The notes: generated by a model not told the origin, from the letters alone. Shown: positions 1-7,880, numbered from the stretch's first letter. The stretch: DNA of 64,000 nucleotides from Flavobacterium salmonis (GCF_903819435.1 NZ_CAIJDP010000068.1:248001-312000); one strand, 5' to 3'. Made by a program: numbers and translations.

Positions 1-470
1 CGGAATTAAGAGAAAAATTAAAAGCGGAAGCTTGGGGACAAACACAAATCACAGATGCTTCTCACCTGTTCATTTTTGCAAATGACACAACTCTTGATGC
101 AAATTCTGTAGATCAATATATGAAAAACATCAGCGAAACAAGAGGTATTCCTGTTGAAGCTTTAGAAGGATTCAGCGGTATGATTAAAGGACAGATTGCC
201 GGTTTATCAAACGATGCAAAAAATGTCTGGACATCAAAACAAACTTACATCGCTTTAGGAACATTATTAAGTGCAGCAGCAGAATTAAAAATTGACACTA
301 CGCCAATGGAAGGTTTTAGTCCTGCAGCATTCAATGAAATTTTAGGCTTTGATAAATTAGGTCTAAATGCAGCAGTTGTAGCTACTATAGGTTACAGACA
401 TGATGAGGACGACGCTCAGCATTACAAAAAAGTTAGAAAATCTCAGGACGAATTATTTATCACACTATAA
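1..470 (+). CDS. Nitroreductase family NAD(P)H-dependent oxidoreductase, 3' part
   Basis: The reading frame is open from the left edge (first full codon at position 3) to the stop at 468-470, so the start lies outside the window. The visible 155 residues resemble the C-terminal half of NfsB-type FMN-dependent nitroreductases: a helical section containing WTSKQTYIALGTLL, an acidic TTPMEGF segment, then AAVVATIGYRHDEDD near the end. These enzymes use NAD(P)H to reduce nitroaromatics or quinones in the cytoplasm; the substrate here cannot be told. The next gene follows after 33 bp. Family assignment is fairly secure; the specific reaction is inferred. Confidence 0.8.
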   Translation, partial: ELREKLKAEAWGQTQITDASHLFIFANDTTLDANSVDQYMKNISETRGIPVEALEGFSGMIKGQIAGLSNDAKNVWTSKQTYIALGTLLSAAAELKIDTTPMEGFSPAAFNEILGFDKLGLNAAVVATIGYRHDEDDAQHYKKVRKSQDELFITL

Positions 471-503
471 TTATTTAATAACAATCAAAATCAATTTCAC
501 AAC

Positions 504-1070
504 ATGAAAAATTTAAAAACAATTGCAATAGCATTATTCGTAGCAGCAGCTGGTATCTCTGTAAACGCACAAACTAAGAAAATTGACGTTAAGGCATCTA
601 CTATCAAATGGGTAGGTAAAAAAGTAACCGGGGAGCACTCTGGAACTGTAAACTTCAAAGAAGGGGCTGTAGTTTTCAAAGGAAAAAAATTAACTGGAGG
701 AAGCTTTACAGTTGATATGACTTCATTAACTGCAACTGATTTAACTGGAGAATACCAAGGAAAATTAAACGGACACTTAAAAGCTGACGATTTCTTCGGA
801 ACTGATAAATTCCCAACTGCAAAATTAGTTTTCAAAACTATTGGAGCTAAATCAACTGATGTTTATACCGTTACTGCTGATTTAACTATCAAAGGAATAA
901 CTAAACCTGTAACTTTTGACATCGCTGTAAAAGGAAATACTGCTACAACTGCATTTAAAGTTGACAGAACTAAATATGACATCAAATATGGTTCAGGAAA
1001 TTTCTTTGAAGGTTTAGGAGACAAAACAATCAACGACGATTTCGAATTGACAGTAGCTTTAAAATTCTAA
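504..1070 (+). CDS. YceI-family secreted protein
   Basis: A 188-residue protein with a clear N-terminal signal peptide (hydrophobic stretch ending VNAQT at about residues 19-24). The mature part matches the YceI lipocalin-like fold, which binds isoprenoid-type lipids: it opens with IKWVGKKVTGEHSGTVNF, has FTVDMTSL in the middle, and ends with FGDKTINDDFELTVALKF-like strands. It is expected in the periplasm. Length is normal for the family. A strong terminator follows directly, so the transcript ends here. Physiological role is unknown. Confidence 0.88.
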   Translation: MKNLKTIAIALFVAAAGISVNAQTKKIDVKASTIKWVGKKVTGEHSGTVNFKEGAVVFKGKKLTGGSFTVDMTSLTATDLTGEYQGKLNGHLKADDFFGTDKFPTAKLVFKTIGAKSTDVYTVTADLTIKGITKPVTFDIAVKGNTATTAFKVDRTKYDIKYGSGNFFEGLGDKTINDDFELTVALKF

Positions 1071-1090
1071 ATTTTCGCTTACTATTTCAG

Positions 1091-1128
1091 GAAACCCCAA
1101 CAACTCAAATTGTTGGGGTTTCTTTTTT
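1091..1128 (+). terminator. Rho-independent terminator after the YceI gene
   Basis: A perfect 13-bp stem (1091-1103 with 1110-1122, GAAACCCCAACAA) closes a 6-nt loop and is followed by a run of six T. It lies 20 bp after the stop codon of the YceI-family gene. Confidence 0.93.
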
Positions 1129-1191
1129 ATAAAAACATAAAAATAACGTTCTTAATATTCAAATAACCCTTTCATAACAAGGTCTGGCGTT

Positions 1192-1218
1192 TTGATTAAC
1201 ATTGGGCTTTTAATTTTG
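1192..1218 (+). promoter_or_regulatory. Putative flavobacterial promoter for the beta-helix gene
   Basis: TAATTTTG at 1211-1218 fits the Bacteroidota -7 consensus TAnnTTTG, and a TTG at 1192-1194 could serve as the -33 element with a slightly short spacer of 16 nt. The next gene starts 52 bp downstream. Confidence 0.45.
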
Positions 1219-1270
1219 ACTTCGTTAAAAAAACAGTAAAATAAAAAGCTAGAAATCAAAAATCATAGTT

Positions 1271-2551
1271 ATGAAAATTAAAATACGTATTGCCCTAATA
1301 ACACTTTTCAGTACTTTTTTTCTTCAGGCACAACAACCACAAAAAGGGATCACAGGAGCATCAAACTGGATGAACAACTGGACCAATTTTAAGCCTGCAG
1401 CAGTTGAGTATGGCGAAGCTACAAATATTATTGCTGGTACCATAGATAAAGACACGAAACTAAGCAAACGCAATACCTATCAATTAGTCGGAATTGTTTA
1501 TGTAACTAATAACGCTATTCTTACTATTGAGCCTGGTACTGTTATTAGAGGAGATGACAAAACCTGCGGAACATTAGTTATTGCTAATGGTTCTAAAATT
1601 ATTGCAGAAGGGTCAGAAACAGATCCCATTATTTTTACCTCTAACAAAGAAACAACCGAAAGAAAACCAGGAGACTGGGGTGGTATCATTATTTTAGGGA
1701 AAGCACCTATTAATAAACTAGGCGGTATTGCAACCTTGCCTTTTAACTTAGACGAAATGCTTAATCATTACGGAGGTCAGGATGCAGAAGACAACTCAGG
1801 TATTCTAAAATATGTACGTATTGAATATTCCGGAAGAAAATTAAGCGCTTTGAAAGAACTTAACGGACTTTCATTAGCCGGTGTTGGCAGAAAAACAGTT
1901 TTAAGCAACATTCAGATCAGCTATTCAAATGATGATTCGTTTGAATGCTACGGCGGAGACCTGAATATGAATAACTTAATTTCGTACCGAACAACAGATG
2001 ATGATTTTGATTTTACACAAGGAGCCCAAATCAATATCAGCAACAGTATCGCTATTCGTCATCCTTTTTCATCTGATATTTCAGGGTCAAGATGTTTTGA
2101 AGTAGACTCATACGATAAAATTGAAAACACGGATATGAATAAAAAAATGACGAAAATAAATGCAAACAACATCACATTGGTAAATCTGGAAGAAAACGAT
2201 CAGGGATTAGTTCGTGAATCTGCTCATATTGGAGAAAATACCTTTTTCAACTTAACCAATAGTGTCGTTTCCGGCTTCACTCCTTTCATCCTTTTAAATG
2301 GAAATATTGGAAATGATAATGATAATTTATCAAAAATTACAATAAAAAATGTAATGGCCAACAATTGTAATGGTGCAATTACAAGCGAAACGTCAAGCAA
2401 TGATGCCGGAATTAAGAACTGGTACGGAAACCCTGAATTTGCAATAGAATTTACCAAAATGAAAAGCAGCGAATTGTTCTTAGCCCCTAATATTAAAGGA
2501 AATCCGGATTTTAGAGTCAGATTGAACAATGCAGTTGCAAGTGGAAAATAA
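1271..2551 (+). CDS. Secreted beta-helix-like protein of unknown function
   Basis: A 426-residue protein with a signal peptide (cleavage around LQAQQ, residues 19-21). The body is rich in Asn, Gly and hydrophobic residues and has the repeating short-strand pattern typical of right-handed parallel beta-helices, for example LTIEPGTVIRGD followed by LVIANGSKIIAEG and IIFTSN, then GDWGGIIILGKAPIN. Related Bacteroidota proteins are often given misleading transporter names; nothing here suggests a transporter. No catalytic motif or type IX secretion C-terminal signal is recognised. It is monocistronic, since the trp leader region has its own promoter. Confidence 0.6.
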   Translation: MKIKIRIALITLFSTFFLQAQQPQKGITGASNWMNNWTNFKPAAVEYGEATNIIAGTIDKDTKLSKRNTYQLVGIVYVTNNAILTIEPGTVIRGDDKTCGTLVIANGSKIIAEGSETDPIIFTSNKETTERKPGDWGGIIILGKAPINKLGGIATLPFNLDEMLNHYGGQDAEDNSGILKYVRIEYSGRKLSALKELNGLSLAGVGRKTVLSNIQISYSNDDSFECYGGDLNMNNLISYRTTDDDFDFTQGAQINISNSIAIRHPFSSDISGSRCFEVDSYDKIENTDMNKKMTKINANNITLVNLEENDQGLVRESAHIGENTFFNLTNSVVSGFTPFILLNGNIGNDNDNLSKITIKNVMANNCNGAITSETSSNDAGIKNWYGNPEFAIEFTKMKSSELFLAPNIKGNPDFRVRLNNAVASGK

Positions 2552-2649
2552 GCAATTAAAATTATTTATTTTTTTACATATTTAACAATTTTATAAATTA
2601 AGAAAAGTTTTTTTTTGCTTTTAGTACATTCTAATTCAAATTACATTTA

Positions 2650-2657
2650 TATATTTG
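2650..2657 (+). promoter_or_regulatory. Putative -7 box of the trp operon
   Basis: TATATTTG fits TAnnTTTG. Transcription would begin near 2663, only about a dozen nucleotides before the leader-peptide ATG at 2676. No convincing TTG at the -33 position was found. Confidence 0.5.
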
Positions 2658-2675
2658 CGTTATCAAAATAAGATT

Positions 2676-2732
2676 ATGAAAATTACAATGAACAATACTT
2701 GGTGGTGGAAGAATTTACGTCAGACGTCGTGA
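2676..2732 (+). CDS. trpL: trp operon leader peptide
   Basis: An 18-codon reading frame (ATG at 2676, TGA at 2730-2732) containing three consecutive Trp codons at 2700-2708 (sequence NNTWWWKNLRQTS). It lies between the promoter box and a strong terminator just ahead of trpE, which is the classic arrangement of transcription attenuation. When charged tRNA-Trp is scarce, a ribosome would stall at the Trp codons and leave the segment from 2726 onward free. When Trp is plentiful, it would reach the stop codon and cover that segment. The peptide itself is unlikely to have a function. The reading frame and Trp codons are seen directly; the mechanism is inferred from well-known trp leaders. Confidence 0.88.
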   Translation: MKITMNNTWWWKNLRQTS

Positions 2733-2801
2733 ACAAAGCTTCCTATGGTATTTTAAACTATAAATAAAAAAAGGCTTGTCATCACGACAAGCCTTTTTTT
2801 T
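2726..2801 (+). promoter_or_regulatory. trp attenuator: alternative antiterminator and terminator
   Basis: The terminator is ggcttgtc (2773-2780) pairing with gacaagcc (2786-2793), extended by A-U pairs and followed by eight T (2794-2801). The competing antiterminator pairs 2726-2741 with 2772-2788. It has seven perfect pairs, GTCGTGA (2726-2732, which includes the leader stop codon) with TCACGAC (2782-2788). These are followed, after a 2-nt bulge, by ACAA with TTGT, and after a 1-nt bulge by GCTT with AGGC (one G-U pair). Forming one structure destroys the other. A ribosome at the leader stop would block the antiterminator; one stalled at the Trp codons would not. Confidence 0.85.
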
Positions 2802-2851
2802 GGCCAAAACTTTAACACAAAAAAATATTAAAAACTAAAAAACAACATACA

Positions 2852-4252
2852 TTGAAACCTTTTATACTCAACACCCATTACAAACAAATCCTGGCAGACA
2901 CTATTACGCCGGTAAGTATTTATTTTAAAATCAGAGATAAATTCCCAAATAGTTTATTATTAGAAAGTAGTGACTATCACGGAAATGACAATAGTTTCTC
3001 GTACATATGCTGCAACCCGATTGCCACGATTAAAATTGAAAACGAAACTATTACCAAAACTTTTCCTGACGGATCATCAGAGCAAAATACAATTGATGCT
3101 TCAACCAATATTCCGGAAGTGATTCAGCAATTTTCAGGTCAGTTTAAATCAGAGAAGAACGATTTTAAATTCATCAATAATGGTTTATTTGGTTACATTT
3201 CTTATGATGCCGTTCGTTATTTCGAAAAAGTAGAAATTGCTAAAAAAGATTCGGCGACCTTGATTCCGGATGTTTTTTATGCCGTTTACCAAAACATCAT
3301 TGCCATCAATCACTTCAAAAACGAAGCTTATATTTTTTGCCATAGTTTAGATGGAAGAAATAATATTTCTGAAATCGAACAATTATTACAATCCAGAAAT
3401 ATCGCTTCTTATAAATTCACTAAAGAAGGCGAAGGTTTTTCTAATTTAACTGATGAAGAGTTCAAACACAATGTTGCTTTAGCTAAAAAACATTGTTTCC
3501 GCGGAGATGTATTTCAATTGGTTTTATCCCGTCGTTTTACACAAGGTTTCAAAGGTGATGAGTTTAATGTTTATCGTGCTTTACGAAGCATCAACCCTTC
3601 TCCTTATTTATTCTTTTTTGATTATGGAGATTTCAAAATATTCGGTTCTTCGCCCGAAGCACAAATTATCGTAAAAAACAGAAAAGCCGAAATTCATCCA
3701 ATTGCAGGAACTTTCAGAAGAACGGGTAATGATGAAAAAGATGCTGAACTGGCAAAAAAATTATCCGAAGATAAAAAAGAAAATAGCGAGCATGTAATGT
3801 TGGTAGATTTGGCCAGAAACGATTTAAGCCGAAACGGTCATGATGTAAATGTAGAAAGATATAGAGAAGTTCAGTTTTTCTCACACGTGATTCACCTGGT
3901 TTCAAAAGTTACAGGACATTTACATGACAAAGCGACAACAATGCAGGTTGTAGCCGATACTTTCCCGGCTGGAACTTTAAGCGGCGCTCCAAAACACAGA
4001 GCGATGCAGCTGATTGAAGATTACGAAAAAACAAACCGTAATTTCTACGGAGGTGCAATTGGCTTCATGGATTTTGAAGGCAATTTCAACCATGCCATTA
4101 TGATTCGTACTTTCCTTTCAAAAAATCATCAATTACACTGTCAGGCCGGAGCCGGAATCGTAGCAAGTTCTGATGAAGAAAGCGAAATGCAGGAAGTTTA
4201 CAATAAATTAAGAGCTCTGAACACAGCTTTGGAAAAGGCTGAAAAAATTTAG
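2852..4252 (+). CDS. trpE: Anthranilate synthase component I
   Basis: Converts chorismate plus ammonia (from TrpG glutaminase) to anthranilate, the first committed step of tryptophan synthesis, in the cytoplasm. The 466 residues have the N-terminal LLLESS segment (35-40) that forms part of the Trp feedback site. The chorismate-binding domain shows PIAGTFRRTG (about 282-291), ENSEHVMLVDLARNDL, TLSGAPK (about 374-380) and YGGAIGF. The start is TTG at 2852; no in-frame ATG lies between the attenuator and this codon. First structural gene after the attenuator. A 83-bp spacer with an inverted repeat separates it from trpG. Confidence 0.96.
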   Translation: MKPFILNTHYKQILADTITPVSIYFKIRDKFPNSLLLESSDYHGNDNSFSYICCNPIATIKIENETITKTFPDGSSEQNTIDASTNIPEVIQQFSGQFKSEKNDFKFINNGLFGYISYDAVRYFEKVEIAKKDSATLIPDVFYAVYQNIIAINHFKNEAYIFCHSLDGRNNISEIEQLLQSRNIASYKFTKEGEGFSNLTDEEFKHNVALAKKHCFRGDVFQLVLSRRFTQGFKGDEFNVYRALRSINPSPYLFFFDYGDFKIFGSSPEAQIIVKNRKAEIHPIAGTFRRTGNDEKDAELAKKLSEDKKENSEHVMLVDLARNDLSRNGHDVNVERYREVQFFSHVIHLVSKVTGHLHDKATTMQVVADTFPAGTLSGAPKHRAMQLIEDYEKTNRNFYGGAIGFMDFEGNFNHAIMIRTFLSKNHQLHCQAGAGIVASSDEESEMQEVYNKLRALNTALEKAEKI

Positions 4253-4267
4253 TTTCAAGTTTTCTTA

Positions 4268-4313
4268 GTTTCAGGTTTCAAGTTGTGAGAACCTGAAATT
4301 TGAAACCTGAAAC
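4268..4313 (+). repeat. Inverted repeat in the trpE-trpG spacer
   Basis: A perfect 14-bp inverted repeat: GTTTCAGGTTTCAA at 4268-4281 and TTGAAACCTGAAAC at 4300-4313, with an 18-nt loop. There is no T run after it, so it does not look like a terminator. It is one of several non-homologous stem-forming spacers in this operon. Confidence 0.8.
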
Positions 4314-4335
4314 AATAAAAACAAAAAATAAAGAC

Positions 4336-4902
4336 ATGAAAAAAATATTAGTTATAGACAATTACGATAGTTTCACTTACAACTTAGTACACTATCTGGA
4401 AGATTTAAACTGTGAAGTAACCGTTTACAGAAACGATGAATTTGATATTGACGAAATTGCTTCTTTCGATAAAATACTGCTTTCACCAGGACCCGGAATA
4501 CCGGATGAAGCAGGTTTATTAAAAGATGTAATTCGCAAATATGCGCCAACAAAAAGCATTTTAGGTGTTTGTTTAGGACAACAGGCAATTGGAGAAGTTT
4601 TTGGAGGAACACTTTCAAATCTTGATAAAGTATACCATGGTGTTGCCACAAATGTAAAAAAAGCAGTTACAGACGAATCTTTATTTGATGGCCTTGAAGA
4701 TGAATTTGAAGTAGGACGCTACCATTCATGGGTTGTTGATGCTGATTTACCTGATGTTCTGGAAGTCACTTCATTTGAAGAGCACGGTCAGGTAATGTCA
4801 CTACGCCATAAAACATACGATGTACGCGGAGTACAATTTCATCCTGAAAGTGTATTAACACCAAACGGAAAAAGAATTTTAGAGAACTGGGTTAAGGATT
4901 AG
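4336..4902 (+). CDS. trpG: Anthranilate synthase component II (glutamine amidotransferase)
   Basis: Hydrolyses glutamine to supply ammonia to TrpE. From the ATG at 4336 the protein is 188 residues and begins MKKILVIDNYDSFTYNL, the standard start of class I amidotransferases. The nucleophile Cys79 lies in GVCLGQQ, and the His-Glu pair is in VQFHPESV near the C terminus; PGPG is at 51-54. A start 36 bp upstream at 4300 is possible but would add a charged extension derived from the inverted-repeat spacer, so 4336 is preferred. It ends 113 bp before the GNAT gene. Confidence 0.95.
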   Translation: MKKILVIDNYDSFTYNLVHYLEDLNCEVTVYRNDEFDIDEIASFDKILLSPGPGIPDEAGLLKDVIRKYAPTKSILGVCLGQQAIGEVFGGTLSNLDKVYHGVATNVKKAVTDESLFDGLEDEFEVGRYHSWVVDADLPDVLEVTSFEEHGQVMSLRHKTYDVRGVQFHPESVLTPNGKRILENWVKD

Positions 4903-4914
4903 AAATCAGTCAAA

Positions 4915-5009
4915 AGTTTTAAAATCGAAAATCATAAAAGTCTTTCTGTGTTTTAAAACTTGAAAATCAATTCTGAAATTACATTACAAAAGTCACGGAC
5001 TTTAAAACT
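4915..5009 (+). repeat. Imperfect inverted repeat in the trpG-GNAT spacer
   Basis: AGTTTTAAAATC at 4915-4926 is complementary to GACTTTAAAACT at 4998-5009 at 11 of 12 positions. The region between is made of related short words (AAAATC, AAAAGTC, AAAACTT). The right arm ends just before the next start codon at 5016. Confidence 0.55.
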
Positions 5010-5015
5010 CAAAAA

Positions 5016-5423
5016 ATGGAAATAACAATTTTAGAGACAAGAGAAATTAGCATTGATGACATTTTAGTCTTATACAAAGCCAATGAATGGAGTTCAGCCA
5101 GTAAACCAAATGAATTGTATAATGGTCTTTTAAATTCTGAAACTTTAGTGACTGCCTGGGAAGGAAAAAAGCTGGTAGGATTAGGTAACGCAATTTCAGA
5201 TGGATTCTTAACTGTTTACTATCCGCATCTATTAGTGCTTCCGGAATATCAGGGAAAGGGAATAGGAAACTTGATTATGGACAAAATGCAGGAGAAATAC
5301 AGTCACTTTCACATGCAGATGTTAACCGCAGACGGAAGATCAGTTGATTTCTACAAGAAAAATGGTTTTGAAAGAGCGGGACAAACAGAACCCATGTGGA
5401 TTTATCAGGGAAATGAACATTAA
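5016..5423 (+). CDS. GNAT-family N-acetyltransferase
   Basis: A 135-residue single-domain acetyltransferase. The acetyl-CoA pyrophosphate-binding motif is LLVLPEYQGKGIGNLIM (about residues 71-87), followed by the typical C-terminal DFYKKNGFERAG segment. The acceptor substrate cannot be predicted. It sits within the trp operon between trpG and trpD, flanked by two stem-forming spacers, so it is probably co-transcribed with tryptophan genes although no step of the pathway needs it. Confidence 0.88.
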   Translation: MEITILETREISIDDILVLYKANEWSSASKPNELYNGLLNSETLVTAWEGKKLVGLGNAISDGFLTVYYPHLLVLPEYQGKGIGNLIMDKMQEKYSHFHMQMLTADGRSVDFYKKNGFERAGQTEPMWIYQGNEH

Positions 5424-5435
5424 AAAGTATAACCG

Positions 5436-5552
5436 TAAAGTCTGAATGCCGAAAATCATAAAGTCAAATACGAACTAAAAAAATATAAATAACACAACAC
5501 TAAAATAAGTATGAGAAGCAAAAGACATTAAGACTTTTGACATTCGACTTTA
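5436..5552 (+). repeat. Long imperfect inverted repeat in the GNAT-trpD spacer
   Basis: The left arm 5436-5465 and right arm 5524-5552 are complementary over about 29 nt with a few mismatches and single-base gaps (shared words TAAAGTC, GAATG, AAAA, GTC). A 58-nt A-rich loop lies between them. No gene lies inside and no terminator T run follows. Confidence 0.6.
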
Positions 5553-5564
5553 AGACTTAAAAAA

Positions 5565-6557
5565 ATGAAAACTATATTAAACAAATTAATCAATCATGAA
5601 GTGCTTACAAAAGAAGAAGCAAAAAACGTCTTGATTAATATTTCAAGCGGTCAATACAACTCAAGTCAGATTTCGGCTTTTTTGACCGTATTTATGATGC
5701 GAAGTATAACGATTGAAGAATTAATCGGTTTCAGGGAAGCACTTTCTGAATTGTGTATCCGTATTGATTTATCCGATTATAACACTATCGATTTGGTAGG
5801 TACCGGAGGTGACGGAAAAGACACTTTTAACATTTCGACTTTGGCATCATTTGTAACAGCCGGAGCCGGAATAAAAGTCACAAAACATGGTAATTACGGC
5901 GTTTCTTCTATCACAGGTTCCAGTAATGTTATGGAAGCTTTAGGAGTTAAATTTAGTAACGATCCTAGTTTCCTTGAAAAATGTGTAGACAAGGCCGGTA
6001 TTTGTATTTTGCATGCTCCTCTATTCCATCCTGCTATGAAATATGTAGGACCACTTCGTAAAGAACTGGCAGTCAGAACCATTTTCAACATTCTCGGACC
6101 ACTAATTAATCCTTCTTTTCCAAAAAATCAATTATTAGGGGTTTTCAATCTGGAGTTAGCCAGAATGTATGCTTATCTCTATCAAAATACTGATAGTAAT
6201 TTTACGATTGTACACGCTTTAGATGGTTATGACGAAATCTCTTTGACAGGACCAACCAAAATAATTACACATAGTACCGAAGGTATGTTAAATCCAGAAG
6301 ATTTTGGAGTTAAATTAATTAAACAAAGTGACATCAAAGGGGGTGAAACTATTGCTGAATCGGCAGAAATATTTACCAACATCATTTCAGGAAAAGGAAC
6401 CGAAGCACAAAATAATGTCGTTTGTGCCAACGCAGCCATGGCTATTGCAACGGTTACAAAATGTTCTCCAATTGAAGGATTTGAATTAGCAAAAGAAAGT
6501 TTATTATCTGGAAAGGGATTGAAAGCATTAAATAAATTGAAAGATTTAATGATTTAA
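5565..6557 (+). CDS. trpD: Anthranilate phosphoribosyltransferase
   Basis: Transfers the phosphoribosyl group of PRPP to anthranilate, the second step of the pathway. The 330-residue protein has the hallmark glycine-rich loop LVGTGGDGKDTFNIST (about 83-98), KHGNYGVSSITGSSNVMEALG, and VRTIFNILGPLINP, which carries the conserved Arg and Asn residues. Length is normal. The stop codon TAA overlaps the left arm of the inverted repeat that encloses the next gene, which starts 13 bp later. Confidence 0.96.
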   Translation: MKTILNKLINHEVLTKEEAKNVLINISSGQYNSSQISAFLTVFMMRSITIEELIGFREALSELCIRIDLSDYNTIDLVGTGGDGKDTFNISTLASFVTAGAGIKVTKHGNYGVSSITGSSNVMEALGVKFSNDPSFLEKCVDKAGICILHAPLFHPAMKYVGPLRKELAVRTIFNILGPLINPSFPKNQLLGVFNLELARMYAYLYQNTDSNFTIVHALDGYDEISLTGPTKIITHSTEGMLNPEDFGVKLIKQSDIKGGETIAESAEIFTNIISGKGTEAQNNVVCANAAMAIATVTKCSPIEGFELAKESLLSGKGLKALNKLKDLMI

Positions 6558-6986
6558 AAATTGAAAAATTATGACTAAATCTTTTGAAGAATTTGAAGTT
6601 TATAAAAAAGGAGTTCTGTTAGCCAAATTAACTTTTGAATTGATGAATAATAAACCTTTTGAAAGAGAATTTGGATTTAAAGATCAAATAAAAAGAGCTG
6701 TCTTGTCAATTACAAATAATATTGCTGAAGGATCAGAATACAATAATAACAAGCAATTAATACGATATCTAAAAATTTCAAAAGGAAGTTGTGCAGAGGT
6801 TAGGAGTATGCTAATATTAAGCAGAGAATTAGGCTTTTGTAATCAGCAAGAAATTCAAAAAGGTTATGATTTAACAATTGAAATATCACAAAACTTATCA
6901 AATTTTATAAAATATTTAAATACCAAAATAGAATCATAACTTAAAGACAGAACATTGTTCAATCTTTAAATTTTTCAATCTTTAAA
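6553..6986 (+). repeat. Inverted-repeat pair enclosing the IVP gene in the trp operon
   Basis: TTTAAAAATTGAAAAATT (6553-6570), ending immediately before the IVP start codon, is complementary at 17 of 18 positions to AATTTTTCAATCTTTAAA (6969-6986), downstream of the IVP stop and just ahead of trpC. The right side also contains a direct duplication of TTCAATCTTTAAAT (6958-6971 and 6974-6987). In RNA the arms would form a long stem with the whole IVP frame in its loop. Confidence 0.75.
6571..6939 (+). CDS. Four-helix-bundle protein, 23S rRNA intervening-sequence (IVP) family
   Basis: A 122-residue, mostly helical protein. It has the family's conserved features: an N-terminal F-EEFEVYKKG segment, the SITNNIAEGSEY motif (about 49-60), and a following RYLKISKGSCAEVRSML helix. 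Relatives are encoded in insertions within 23S rRNA genes of some bacteria, and the same fold occurs in the Avd accessory protein of diversity-generating retroelements; the biochemical role is not established. Here it lies between trpD and trpC, in the same direction, enclosed by inverted repeats, which suggests insertion as a unit. Family call is firm; function is unknown. Confidence 0.87.
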   Translation: MTKSFEEFEVYKKGVLLAKLTFELMNNKPFEREFGFKDQIKRAVLSITNNIAEGSEYNNNKQLIRYLKISKGSCAEVRSMLILSRELGFCNQQEIQKGYDLTIEISQNLSNFIKYLNTKIES

Positions 6987-6995
6987 TAATAATAA

Positions 6996-7775
6996 ATGAA
7001 CATCTTAGACAAAATCATAATAGACAAAAAAAGAGAAGTAATTCTTAAGAAATCGATTATTCCTGTTTCTCAATTGGAAGCATCGGTATTCTTTGGAAAA
7101 CAAACTATTTCGCTAAGTCAGAAATTAAGAGAAAGCAACTCCGGAATTATCGCAGAACACAAACGCCGTTCGCCTTCAAAATCAATTATCAACAACAGTT
7201 TCACAGTTGAAGAAGTAGTTAAAGGATACGAAGATGCAGGCGCTTGTGGAATTTCAGTTTTAACAGACGGAAAATATTTTGGAGGTTCTTTAGACGATTT
7301 ACTTTTGGCAAGAGCTTCAGTAAATATTCCGCTTTTGCGAAAAGAATTTATTGTTGACGAATACCAGATTTTGGAAGCCAAAGCACACGGAGCCGATTTG
7401 ATTTTACTAATCGCAGCAGTTCTAACTCGTGAAGAAATTAAATCATTATCTGAATTTGCTAAAAACTTAGGCTTAGACGTTTTATTAGAAGTTCACAATC
7501 AGGAAGAACTGGTAAAATCAATTATGCCCTCTTTAGATATGATCGGTGTAAATAACCGAAACCTGAAAACGTTCGAAGTAAGTCTTGATTTCAGCAAAGA
7601 ATTAGCTTCTCAGATCCCAAATGATTTTGTTAAAGTATCAGAAAGCGGAATCTCATCAGTCGAAGCCATTCAGGAACTTAAACCTTATGGCTACAAAGGT
7701 TTCTTAATCGGAGAAAACTTCATGAAAACTGATAATGCAGGACAGGCAGCAACAGAATTTATTAATCAGCTGTAA
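6996..7775 (+). CDS. trpC: Indole-3-glycerol phosphate synthase
   Basis: Catalyses ring closure of carboxyphenylamino-deoxyribulose phosphate to indole-3-glycerol phosphate. The 259-residue TIM barrel shows the expected conserved residues: EHKRRSPSKS (about 54-63), LRKEFIVDEYQ (catalytic Lys), LLEVHNQEEL, GVNNRNLKTF and SESGISS. It begins ten bases after the right arm of the IVP-flanking repeat. It is monofunctional and not fused to trpF, which follows as a separate gene after a repeat-rich spacer. Confidence 0.96.
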   Translation: MNILDKIIIDKKREVILKKSIIPVSQLEASVFFGKQTISLSQKLRESNSGIIAEHKRRSPSKSIINNSFTVEEVVKGYEDAGACGISVLTDGKYFGGSLDDLLLARASVNIPLLRKEFIVDEYQILEAKAHGADLILLIAAVLTREEIKSLSEFAKNLGLDVLLEVHNQEELVKSIMPSLDMIGVNNRNLKTFEVSLDFSKELASQIPNDFVKVSESGISSVEAIQELKPYGYKGFLIGENFMKTDNAGQAATEFINQL

Positions 7776-7782
7776 GCCGTAC

Positions 7783-7869
7783 GCTATAAGCTATAAGCTT
7801 TTAGCAAAAAGTAAATAAAAAATCAGCTCAAAGCAAAGAGCATACAGCTTATTGCTTAAAGCTTAAAGC
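7783..7869 (+). repeat. Imperfect inverted repeat in the trpC-trpF spacer
   Basis: Two 23-nt arms (7783-7805 and 7847-7869) are complementary at 18 of 23 positions and are built from tandem seven-base words: GCTATAA twice in the left arm and GCTTAAA-like words in the right. The arm sequence is unrelated to the other spacers of this operon. Confidence 0.65.
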
Positions 7870-7880
7870 ATTAAAAAAAA

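Noticed and set aside
6571..6939. Considered the IVP gene as a diversity-generating retroelement accessory (Avd-like) gene
   Set aside because: No reverse transcriptase, template repeat or variable-region target gene is present in the window.
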